Assembly (NCBI GenBank): GCA_000711775.1
Contig: ARYC01000409.1
Location: 1-64,000 of the forward strand
Length of the DNA stretch: 64,000 bases
Direction of reading: 5' to 3'
Source: Oxytricha trifallax
Taxonomy: Eukaryota > Ciliophora > Spirotrichea > Sporadotrichida > Oxytrichidae
This document shows positions 36,519 through 48,030 of this stretch, piece after piece. The notes beneath the pieces were generated by a model that was given only the letters and a program-made list of their open reading frames with translations, was not told the DNA's origin and ran no database searches. The position numbers and the translations under genes are program-made. Numbering within the stretch: the first letter of the stretch is position 1; each line of letters starts with the position of its first letter.

Positions 36519-39500
36519 ATGGAGAAAAATATAGCATAAACAGCTGTAAAAGATTTAAGTCAATCAATGTATTTAATATGAAAATCGTTAATTGTTAAAA
36601 GTTAAATTAAAATTAATAAGAATAGTAATAGCAACAATAAGAATAGTTAATAATACTAAAAAAATGAAAAAGACTGAATATCTTAATTAAAAAAAGAATC
36701 TCTTTCATACACTTCTCCATGTGCAGGTATAAGTCTACCTCTGTCACTCCGACCTTCCACCTACACAAGTACCAAGCCTGTGGTACCTAGTACTGCGGCA
36801 GCACCTACTCCATAAAAAATATAATAAAATATACACAAAATGAAACTTACATTTAATGAATGTTGGTCATGCTGGAGATATCTGCCATTAAAGTTTTCTG
36901 ATTATATTTATAAGTATTCTTATTAATTTTAATTTAACTTTTAACAATTAACGATTTTCATATTAAATACATAGAATCTAAGAAGGAATTTTTTAATAAC
37001 AGTTTATCTCATTAAGGGATGGTAATAGATTGCTACTTTTACAAGAACTGCAAAGATCAGTATGGAGTTAGTGATTAAAAAATTAAAGGATAATTGAGAG
37101 GCTTCCTTCAGGAAAAATAAAGATATTAATTTTTTTTAAAAAAAATGATGGAAATAATTATGAACACATTTATAATTTAATCGTTTACTTGATATGCTCT
37201 CTATGAAGTCAATGACAATCCTACTTACTCCTAAGTGATTGATGTTTTAGAACATGGGATCAGAACAAACTTTTCACCATCTCTTAAGACTTTTGTCCTC
37301 AATTTGAATGGAAATGCCAAAATTTATCCAAATTACACAAATGACATTCTTAAAATTTTATAGTTTTTATTCTTTTCCTGCTAAAATACGATAAAGCTTA
37401 TTAAGAAACATCTGCCAGTTTCAATATATATGAAACTGCTAAATCTGACAAAAATGCTTTAAAATATTCCAAATTAAGCTTGCCTGAAAGTAATGAAGTA
37501 AATCTGTTAGAAATATAAGCAATTTCTTATATTTCATTAAATCATAAAATATTTAGTAATTTAAACTTTATAATACTCCTAATAAAGCTTCAAAAATACT
37601 ATGCGTAGTATAAGATAGACGTAGTTATAATTTACGATGTATTTGTTGAAAATTAATCGTAAACCAATGATTATATGATTAAAGTGCTATCAAATGTTGA
37701 AGTGAAGTATGGATTCTCATGTTTAAAATCTTTAAATGTTGTCTTAGGAACAATTAAAATTATTTAGTTTTTTATTTATAAACATACAAAAGCATCCAGA
37801 ACAGATATGTACCCAGTGTTCATTATAAAACATTGCATTTGGATTATAAGCTAAAGTCAACCCTTGAATAGCAATATTGCCTAAATATATTGAAACTGTC
37901 CTACCACCACACTTTTCATATATAAAATTTTTGTTCTATGAATTCAGAATTATTGCAATATTTTGGTTTAAATTCTCTAAAAAAGTAATAATAATAATAT
38001 TTACCAACTTTAAGGGTTAGTTAATTTACAAAATAATGTGTATTACACCACAAATATTAATAATCATTTAGCATTTAGTACTTAAAATACAAAAATTTTT
38101 CTAATTTATTGAATTAACTCACTCTTTATTAAGGATTTAATTTGATTAATTCATAGCACAATCATCTTATTATATACATTAAACTGTACTAAATCAAATT
38201 AAATCATTAATAAAGAGTGAGTTAAGTCATCAAATTCGAAAATTATATATATTTCAATTATTTTATGTCAAAATTTTAATTTCTGTGTTATAATCCATGT
38301 GAAAACAAGAATTTATGATAAATATCCATTAATTTATAGCTTTACTTACCCTTAAAGTTGCTAAATATTATTTTTTAGTATTTTATTGTAGAATTTCTAC
38401 CCAATTTTTGCTATAATTCTGAATTCTTAGAACAAAAATTATATATATAAAAAGGGTGGTGGTGAGACAGGTACAACACCCAATGCTTAATATAAATTAT
38501 ATTGAAATTTATATTTTATAAAACAATATGAATAAGGAAGATAAAAAACATTACTTTAAGGTATATCTTCATACTTTTTATCTTTTAAAGTTTATTTAAT
38601 TTAAAATTTGGGGAAAAAATATTGCTTAAAATCATCAAAAGAATTTAGTTTTTATACTTGAGCAGTCCCCAAGGATATTCTGCATAAAAAATTAAATGTT
38701 AATAAAATTAATATTTTAATAAGTAATTTTTGTAATAGGATTCCCTTCAACAAGTCTTTTCTTACATGATAAAAATTTATAAACAATGTCAATAAAGATA
38801 CAACTACAGGCCATTCGGTAAAGATAGTATAAAAGTTTTTAGAAAAGAAAATAGACAATATTAATATAATAAATTAGCAAAAGTTGAAATTGTACAAAAT
38901 TCAATAAAAATGAAAAAAATATATAGAAATATTCGAAATCAAACCATTAATGTAGTCTAAGTGCAACACTTACCACAATATGTAGAGGAATTGTTAGATA
39001 TTAAATTAATTGAAGACACTAATAATTTTATTATTGGAAACATGTTTGAAATAAAATATATAATTATTTGATGATTTACATTTATATAAATTACTTTGTA
39101 ACAAATTAAAAATTATTAAAATGTACTGTTCTATTAGTTCATCAACAACACTTTAAGGAATTTAAAATAAAAAACTATTAATTAAAGCTTAGTAAAGTGG
39201 CAATTTTATAACATTGTATACTAATAAAAACATTTGGATTGTTGATACTTCTAAAGAAACTGACTAAATTTATCAAGAATTTATATTAGAAATTTTAAGG
39301 GAAACATTAATATTTATATTAAATTTTTATCAATTTTATTATTAAAATACTTACTATTAAATGCAGTGAATACTTATTAAAATTACGTTATTAAATTATT
39401 TGTTGGATCTTTATATTTAATTTGAAAATCTTCTTTATTATAAATAATCTCCTAATTAAATTCACCGTGTAATTAGTGTTACTTATCTTGATTAATTACA

Positions 39501-42408
39501 AATACTTTGCATTTACTATGATGATGGAACAGATTCAAGTATTATGTAAAATATTTAATTCTATTTTTATTCCTTTAATAATTTTTAGAATGATAATGGC
39601 AAAATCAAAAATAGTTTTAAAATTTAGTTTTATTTCATTATTAGATTTTATAATTAGGTGTATGTAAAATAATGGGATGATAATGTGAAAATCTTATGAG
39701 ATAACACGTAATAAAGCAATCTCAAATTTTTATTTTTTATTTAAATAAATTTTTGCTGTTTATAAATATATAATTACTAGTATTCTTTATCTCTATGACT
39801 ATTTAAAAGAAATTACTCTGTTTGCATTAAATATTTAAATTTTTTGTTTATGGATTGAAAAACAAATAGAAGAAAGTATTAATAAAATGATTGAACTTCT
39901 TTAACAAAGAGAACTATAAAGAATTATATTATGTTAAATTTATTATATAATTGCTCTTTAATATATCTCCCTCTTTAGACTCAATTATATTCTAAAATAA
40001 GAATATTTAAAACAATTAAAAATATATATGAAATGAATTATTTGTACTTAAGTTAATAATTTATATTTGACAATAATTTTTTAACTAATTTTAAATCTTA
40101 TACATTTCTCTAAAATTAATCATTTAATATGTTTTTGGTTTCTATTCATTTAATACTTCTCGTGATGTATATTTCCACAAAATAACAAATCCAACAAAAG
40201 AGCCAATAACTTTAGACTAAAAATATCTTAAAAATGGTATATTCTCACTGGTAATGAAGCATATTGGGGAGATTGACACAATTGAATGCTTGTTTGGCAA
40301 ATACCTGATGATATTTATACCATCAAAATATCATCAATGCATTTATTAATTAAACACATAAACCAACTCATTCGAATAATTTCATTCTATCAATTACGAA
40401 AATCACTATAAATTACAAGAATGGAAAATTTCTTATATAAGTCATTAAACTTTAAATATTAATAGGTTTATAAATAGAAGCAAAAAAGGTATTTGATAAA
40501 TAAAAGAAAAAATTTATAATTAAGCAATTTAAAATAGATTAAAACAATACTACAAACGGTGACTATGATAAAAAAATGTAAGATACTAATTAGATTTGAT
40601 ACTAGCAAAGAAATTATAAAAAATTATCTCCAAACTTATTAAAATAATTATTATTAAGTTAAAATTATTTATGAATATTTATCTAAATCAATTCACAAGA
40701 CTCGAATAGAATGTAACATTAAAAGCCCTAAATCCCGTTTATTAGATAAATTAGTAATTGATAAATAGGCTATAAATGGAATCAATCTTATTGGGGTTAG
40801 TAGAGAATACGCAGGTTTTATTTGAATTTAATTATTTTAATTTATATAAGTTTTCTCTCATAAAATAAATTTTATTTACATGATTTAATTGTATCTCTTG
40901 AATTTTCCTATTCCTATCTTAGTGAATAAAAGAGCATTAAAAGAAATGTTATCTAATAAACCAGTGCTTATAGATTAACAAATCCCTATCTACTTTTAAT
41001 CTAAGTATTTATCTTTTTTTCAATTTTTTACTTCTCAAAAAAAGCTTTTTTATATTAAATTAATTGCCTTTAATAATGTTGAAAGTTTCACTATGTCTAC
41101 TATAAATACTGGATACAGTCCAAGAAGATATTCGAATGTCAGGAAACTTGCAATGAAACAGTACAGCTCGCAATTAGATAGTGTACCCATTACTGTAAAG
41201 TGTTAGAATCAAAGAGTTAGTAAATCTGGGTCTGAGAAATCCTTTTTATTTTTTTGAAGGATGATTTGTTTCTAGAATTTAAAAAGTTAAACTTTAACAA
41301 GCAGTTATACCTAATAGCTTAGGAACTTTTGTGTTGGAGTTTTGCAAATGCAGAATAATTAAGGACTGGTTTTATTTTACATAAAATAATTTTAGTTTTG
41401 TTTTCCTTATATTTGCTTTGGTATTCAAAATAAAATATGCTCAAAATATTGCTAATTAAAAAGACCAATATTTCTCATACCAATAACTAATAAAATATTC
41501 CTACATTTTAAAAATCAATAAATTTCTAATTAAAGGTGTTAGTTTTAAATTTGAGGAATTTGATAACGCTTTAATTGTTGATAAAACGAAAGTTTACTAT
41601 TAAAAGCATTAAAAAAACTATATAAGTGAAGTTGACTATCAAATATTGAAAAGAGAGAGTAAAATTTGATGGATATTAATAATTGAAAAATATTTACAAA
41701 TGATTATTTTTTAATTATTTGAAATTTCCATTTTTTGAATAGCGAGTTTAGATTGTAAGCAGGAAATTATTAAAAATGAATGAAAAGCTTAAAATTAATC
41801 AGATTTATACTTTAATAAATATATTAAAAATAATTATCATCTTTTAATTTTGTTAACAAACTAGAAAATTTAAAAGATCGTGTTTTATCTAATTTTATTT
41901 CTTTTGTTATAAGAGGTTTAAATTATAAATAATGATATTATTTAGAAATTGAATTATTTTAAAGATTTTTATAGTTTGCCTAACCCATTATATGTTATCC
42001 CATTAAATTTATAATTTTGCAAAATTCAGAATACTTAATTATACTTGTTTAAGAATCATTATAGTATATTATGATAATATTACCCCCATAACATTTTCAA
42101 ATAAATTTGAAATTTAATATTTAATAATCAAAGATGAATTCAACATCAACTCACTAAATCTCAAAATAAACAACTAAAATATAATGGTCAACTTAAAAGA
42201 CCAAATTGACTTGAATCACACACTTTTTGAATAATATTACGAATTAAAATATCATAATGATTTTCTTCACATTGACCATGAAACAGACAATACTTTCTAC
42301 TGCTTGATAATAAATAATTCATAGTAAGATGCAAAACATTAGTATGAATTTATCAAATTTAAGATTGATAGTGAATTGTATTAAATTTTAAATGCTTTGA
42401 AAAATTGA
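36519..42408 (+). CDS. paralog D of the tandem gene family
   Basis: Function unknown. The ATG at 36519 opens MEKNIAQTAVKDLSQ. A 413-bp foldback then interrupts coding sequence (36562-36974), after which SKKEFFNNSLSHQGMVIDC resumes. Blocks lie at about 36975-37121, 37191-37520, 37560-37760, 37790-37900, 38770-39060, 39121-39305, 39475-39545, 40150-40400 (SRDVYFHKITNP), 41550-41680 (EEFDNALIVDK) and 42125-42408, ending LNALKN and TGA. The middle blocks are closest to paralog B. A second foldback (37896-38472) and a short unrelated ORF (41093-41257) lie in its IESs. Confidence 0.65.
36562..36974. repeat. 413-bp foldback (FB6) acting as an IES, pointer AATC
   Basis: The arms read ATGTATTTAATATGAAAATC with the mirror at about 36910-36972. 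AATC occurs at 36562-36565 and 36975-36978. Removing one AATC plus the insert joins AGTC to AATCTAAG and gives SQSKKEFF, matching the uninterrupted SKKEFF of paralog A. So a foldback transposon sits where other paralogs have continuous coding sequence, and must be removed precisely. Its core (36715-36815) is GC-richer than its surroundings. Confidence 0.7.
36715..36815 (-). other. GC-richer core of FB6, possible coding fragment
   Basis: About 100 bp, unlike the surrounding AT-rich DNA. On the complement one frame reads MEQVLPQYQVPQAWYLCR and continues protein-like without a TGA, but a second frame (GVGAAAVLGTTGL) is also open. I cannot tell which, if either, is coding. It could be captured sequence. 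Confidence 0.3.
37122..37190 (+). other. 69-bp IES in paralog D, pointer GATAT
   Basis: GATAT at 37122-37126 and 37191-37195 lie at the same codon position as in A, B and C. Excision joins KQRY to ALYEVNDNP. Confidence 0.65.
37896..38472. repeat. 577-bp foldback (FB7) in an IES of paralog D
   Basis: Outer arms carry CTACCACCAC and its mirror GGTGGTGG, then a shared AATTTTTGTTCT stretch. An inner hairpin at about 38112-38226 (AACTCACTCTTTATTAA) is a separate inverted repeat. The element lies between coding blocks and is noncoding. Confidence 0.7.
40786..40807 (+). repeat. 22-bp exact match to a TBE subterminal sequence
   Basis: The stretch containing CTTATTGGGGTTAGTAGAG is identical to 27426-27447 inside the second TBE. 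The flanks are homologous to paralogs A-C, where this segment is different. It could be a footprint of a lost TBE, a gene-conversion patch, or chance. Confidence 0.45.
41093..41257 (+). CDS. short ORF of unknown function in an IES of paralog D
   Basis: The ATG at 41093 opens MSTINTGYSPRRYSNVRKL and the frame runs 54 codons with one in-frame TAG (Gln) to TGA at 41255-41257. Base composition is richer in G and C than the flanks, and the product looks protein-like (Ser/Arg/Lys-rich, ending SEKSFLFF). The other paralogs lack this segment. It may be a coding block of an unrelated gene placed in an IES, or a small germline-limited gene. Low certainty. Confidence 0.3.
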
Positions 42409-42577
42409 TTAGTAATAATAAAATTGATATAATTAAGGAATTATTTATAGTTTAAATATAACATCAAATTTATACTCAAAATATTTAAATAAACAATATT
42501 TATTAAGATTTGTAAAGATAGTATCAATTAGAAGGTATATGCTAAACAAATAATAATAATAAAAAACTATTAAAAAA

Positions 42578-45500
42578 ATGGCAAATCAAGCAGAAATTAA
42601 AAATGAAATCGAATAAAGATTAGTATTTTCAGATTACAACTCAAACTATCTCACTCACCAAGGAATTTAAATTATTTAAAGACAACTCAACTATTTTTAT
42701 GAATATAGATTTATTTAAATGAATGGTGATAGATTGTTTTCATTACAAGGAGTGTGAGGACATGTATGGTGTAAGAACTCCTAATATTTATGGAATGACC
42801 AATTTCCTAAAAGATAAGCAAAGATATTTTAATTTTCTTCGAATATACTACGAAATAAAAATTAAATTCAAAAAATAGATAAAAATTATTTAAAAAATAA
42901 AATTAAGATACACCATCTATCCCTTAAAAGAAAATCCAACATTGACAGACTTGAATGAATATCTTGATAAAAATATTAAAACTTATTTCTCGCCAGCTCT
43001 CAAAACTTTTCTCCTTAATGTTAATGGAATAGCAAGGATTTCACAAAAATAAGAAAAAACAAAGCGAAATCTTAAAATTAATGTAAAATACTAAGATGAA
43101 GTAAAAGAGTATGAAAATATAAGCATACTACTTAAATATGATAAGAAAAAAGTGAAAAATAACAAAAATTTAGATGAAAAAGGTAAAGTTTAATTTAATT
43201 AAGATTTAAAGGAAGAATTAATTCCTAAACCTAAGAATATTGTAATTCCTGAAAGTGAAGAAGTTGACGTACTTAAGTTATTATATATTTATATTTTAAA
43301 TAAAGATAATATATATATTTATTTTTTGAATATCTTTTATAGTTTAATACTCTTTGATAAATTTCAAGTATCTTATTCAAACTAAAGTATAAACTTCGTG
43401 ATTATTTATGATCTATATATTGAGAACAAACCTTAAAAATTAGATCACATGTTGAAAACATTTAAGAATCCTGTTTATTATATGAATAAGTACAGCTGTA
43501 TATAGTCTTTAAATATTCTATAGGGCACTTTAAATTAATATTTTAGATCGACTTTTAATTAAGAATTTATAAGGTTAATAATTTGGCTATAATTTCATAT
43601 ATTTTTATAAATAACTTACAAAACTATATAGAATAGATATCATGCATCAAGATATTCAAAAGAATTGTTCATTAATCAATAAATTTAACATGCAATTGAG
43701 ATTACTTCATTTGGAAGGGATAAATTATCAACTCAATGCTATCAATTTAGCAAACTATAAATAACATTATAATCTTAATGAATTTTATTATATATTTTAT
43801 AGGCATTGATTATCGCTCCCAATATTGTTAAAATTTATTCAAACCTATTTTAATCTTTTTTTACATTCTTTAATTATTTTAATTAATAATATTTCTAAGA
43901 TTTAGAGCATGTAATGAAAATCATAACAAAAGTGTATTTAAATAATGAACAATAAAATCAGATAAATCAATATTATATCAAAAGATTAGTTATATAATGA
44001 TTTATTTTAGAATATTTTAGTTTGGTAAAATTTCATTTATAAATTACATCTAATAAATATTTTATAACTTTTAATTTTAATTTTAAAGTTAGGATAACCA
44101 GTATTTTTTTATCAATTAAGAACTAATTTAATATTTTGCATTCATATTATAAAACTATTTTAAAATTAAGCTTAAGACGCTTACAAGAAATTATTATGAG
44201 GGTGTAACGTGAAATATTAATAAAAATTTATTTTTTAAATTATGAATAGTAACTAAATCTCAAAAATCACTTTTTAATTTAATTTTACAATATCATTTAA
44301 ATTATCAATATTCAAAGAAGCAAACAGCTAGATAGAAAATACTTTATTATAATTTTATATACATTATCTTTATATTAAAGAATCACAATATAATAATTAA
44401 AATGGTCATGAGATAGTAAATTAAAAAAGAAATGATTGGAAAATCTTAATAAAACATATTAAAAACATAAATAAGTGAAGGTTAAAAGAAAAAAGAAGAA
44501 GATATTAAACTTAAAAAAGACGAATAAAAATATTTAAATTAATAATATAAGTAAATTATAACTGATACTAACACAAAAAATATGTAATGCGATTTATTCT
44601 TAATTCATAAAATATATATTATTTTACAATAAGGAAAATGCTAAAAATTTATTTTTTATGTATTGCTCAATATAAAGCTCGACTTCTTTGATATAGGGAG
44701 ATCTTGTAATGAATCTCCAGTCTACATAAAGTGGAAATTATCTTGTAATTTACTCTCCTACCAATATATTATAATAATTTCGTAAAATATTCAATTAACT
44801 TTATACTTTATTATAAAATATTGTAAATATTTGGGTAATCGATACTAGTATTGAATAAAATTAAGTCATATCTACTGCATATACAATTGAAAAGCATATA
44901 AAGCAAGCTGTTTATCTTGATAAAATTAGAATATTGTGCGTGCTTTACTATAAAACCCCCGATTTTTAAAACTATGACTTTTTATAAATTTCTGAAAAAG
45001 TTGAGATTATTGATCTTGATAAATTTGGAAAAGGTTCTTTTAGAAATTTTATCAAGTTAGTAATACCGGATGATCATGAAACCTTATAATCTTTTTGTGG
45101 TTATATGGGATAGTATTTATTTATAAGCAAAATCAGTCATGCGAAAATGTTTTATTTCGATATTTAGTCTAATCAGTTTATGAGCATTGGTGAAAATTTG
45201 TCAAAAGATAATAGATACAATTATCAGTTGAATTTTATTCAGACTTTAAATATATGCATAAATAGTATTGAGTCTTGTTAAAGAGTTTTATCGTATCATT
45301 AATTTAGTAATTACATACCAAAATATTGAATAAGTTAATAAAAGGAATTTAACCTAAACTTTTATAGGACTCTACTTTCCCAAAAATTAAATACAATTCA
45401 TGATTAAATATTTAAGTTTTTATTTTATTTATTGTCTATTGGGATGATCATCCAAATATTAATATAAAAAGAAGATATAAATTTCTTAACTTATAAAATT

Positions 45501-46198
45501 GTATACTTTGTATTACATTTAAATACACATCATAAATTAATTTGAATTGAAATGGACAGATTTTTTAAATGAAATCAACTAAAAAATATTATTTTATATT
45601 ATTTTTTCCAATTTCTGTGTATTATTCTTTTATTCAAACAACCCTTTTACATTATTCACAATTGAATTAAATTCAAACTTCATAATATAACTTAATAAGT
45701 TATATTGATTATAATCACTCCAGCCATTATTTCTATCCAAAAAAGTAAAATGCAATAGAATAACTAGAGCACTATCAATTAAATGATAAAATACATGAAC
45801 AAGTCACTGAGAAGAGCTCAGAAGATATTAAAATTCTTAAGGAAATAAATAGTTTATATATCAATGAGGAGGAATTTAATGATGTTAGCATTAGAGGATA
45901 TGCAATTATGAAATACCCTGGAAGATAGCCTTTTATTATAAGAAAAAAGTTTTAGATTAGCTAAATCATTCTCAAATATGAAGAAAACATTATCACATGT
46001 TAAATGGTAGCAAATAAAAGCTTAAAATTGGCTTTTTATTATTTATATGCCAGAGATGCGGATTTCATTGATTTTCTGCACATTGACTAAAATACCGACA
46101 ATACTTTTTATTAAATAGTTCATTTTGAATATAATAACTCGTATGAGCTTTTAAAATTCAAAATTGATCCTGAATTTTATGAGTAATATGATTAGTGA
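42578..46198 (+). CDS. paralog E of the tandem gene family
   Basis: Function unknown, about 715 aa after excision. The ATG at 42578 opens MANQAEIKNEIEQRL to NYLTHQG. Blocks lie at 42578-42662, 42721-42830 (MVIDCFHYKECEDMYG), 42905-43275 (SPALKTFLLNVNG), about 43350-43540 (IIYDLYIENKPQ), 43610-43765 (YKTIQNRYHASR), 44402-44590 (MVMRQQIKKEM), 44662-44770 (MYCSIQS), 44826-45242 (NIWVIDTSIEQ, YLDKIRILCVLYY) and 45677-46198 (EEEFNDVSIRG, DNTFYQ, ELLKFKIDPEFYEQ). Stop TGA at 46196-46198. Paralog F is its closest relative. It lacks large transposons, so with F it best defines the full protein. Confidence 0.7.
42663..42720 (+). other. 58-bp IES in paralog E, pointer GAAT
   Basis: GAAT at 42663-42666 and 42721-42724. 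Excision joins THQG to MVIDC. Paralogs A-D have the same codons (CATTAAGGAATGGTAATA) with no insert; paralog F has an insert of the same length. Confidence 0.8.
42831..42904 (+). other. 74-bp IES in paralog E, pointer AAGATA
   Basis: AAGATA at 42831-42836 and 42905-42910. Excision joins KQRY to TIYPLKENP in frame. It is homologous in position to the GATAT IESs of A-D. Confidence 0.75.
45243..45676 (+). other. 434-bp IES in paralog E, pointer ACTT (tentative)
   Basis: Reading past 45243 reaches TGA near 45330. Joining ACTT at 45243 to ACTT at 45677 gives NFIQT followed by SQYNLISYIDYNH, which aligns with TSGQSLISYRDFN of paralog F. The surrounding repeat differs by one base, so the pointer edge is uncertain. 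Confidence 0.55.
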
Positions 46199-48030
46199 TG
46201 TTTTAAAATGTTGTAATATTTTTTAATAATCTAATTTATTAATATGTAAATATTATGCTTCTATTAAAATTTATTATCACTTTTATAAGATATTTATGTC
46301 TAAATAGGATTTTAAATTGTTCAATGTTTAATATTTAATTAATCATTAATGATATTTTTTATTTTGGAAAGGCTCTATAAAAAGATAAAAATTTTCAAAA
46401 AAATTTCCTCATTTTTGTTATCTGATATAATTTCTTTGACTTCTATATGAGACACTTTGCCTTTATTTTAATTATATCATATTTTAAAATGTTTTTTTTA
46501 ATTTAATTTTATTTGCTAAGTTGATAGTTTATTTTTTTAATAATTTTATTATAAGTTATTAAGATAAATTAAATTGGAATGAAATGAAATGAATTTTTTA
46601 ACTTGTAATATTTTTCAATTGGTGATTGTGTCTTTGATATAATTTTAATGCCAATTTTCTGTAAAGAGAGTTAAAATAAATATCTCACCTCGATAAGAAA
46701 TTTGGATTACTAAATGTATATTTTCATAATATAGATACAGTCAATTTATTTTATAAAATTGATCTTTTTATATTGGATTCTTAAATATGAATAAAACTGA
46801 ATTAAAGATGAGTAAGTATTAATAAGACAGTATTGTTATAATTAAAAAAGGAGGCATAGAAATAGTTAAGATTGCTAATTTTCATTAATATTATACATTT
46901 GAATTTCGTTTTTATTCATAAAAAATTATATTTTCAAGATTCTAAAACTATTGAATTATTAACATTTAAAGCAATTAAAAAGACTTTAATGAATTAAAAT
47001 TAATTTAAAATATATTAAAATATTGATTAATTTTTAAAAAATAAATTGTAGTAAAATTAAATATCAATTATAAAATATCAATAAAAAATGGAGAAATTAT
47101 CTATTTAATATTTATTTTTTAATTACTAAATATTTATTTTTAATATTTAACTTACCTTTTTGCTATAAAATTATTGCAAAGAATTTAACATATTTATTCA
47201 GTCTTTACAATTGAAATTAATTCTGGAGATATGAATTCAACATAATAATTAAAAAGGTAAATAATTAAAATTTATTAATAATTTTTTAAATATAATTTTG
47301 TTGAAATAATCAATTATAACAATATTTTAAGGAATAAATAGTTTCTTTGTGTATTCTTATTTAGTATTATCCTAGAAAATTCGTTCTATTTAAATTATAA
47401 AACATATAAAGTAATCCATTCAAACTTTTATTTTTGTTTTATAAAATATAGAATTACATATTAATTGATTTAACCTAATGCTAAAACTATATTTTTTAAT
47501 TAAAATAAATCATTCACATAATGTTTTTTTTCCTAATTAATAATAATTTTTATATAGTCCTAAATATTTATTAGTCAAATGGTGTCAAAATTTCTTGCAA
47601 ATAAAAATGCTTTTTTATTATAAATTCTTTTTACTATGCCATACTAAAGTTATTTTCTCAATCTAAAAACTAATTAACTAAAGCTAAAGGTTAAACATAA
47701 ATTAAAATTATAAAGCTATATATATTTTTATTTAAGAATATATTATACTTATGTTTTAGATTAATATTATGCTTTTCTTTATAAATTGGCTATTAAATTT
47801 CTTTACATAAATTACGAAAAGGATAATTCAAAATAATATTGAATATAACTGATAAGAAATAAAACTACAAAGAGTTTCAATTTTTAATAAATTCTCTTTG
47901 TATAATTTAATTTTAATGAATTTATTAGCTAACAAAAACAAAAAATAATGAAGAATGTTAATATTGATATTAAAATAGGATGATATTTATATAAATTAGG
48001 ATTTGTTAATAAAATCATAAAGAAAGTAAA
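46199..48030. other. 1.8-kb AT-rich spacer between paralogs E and F
   Basis: Very AT-rich with poly-A/T runs. I found no open frame with homologous support, no foldback and no RNA gene. It should contain the 3' end region of E and the 5' end region of F, where macronuclear telomeres would be added, but no boundary signal is evident. Confidence 0.5.
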
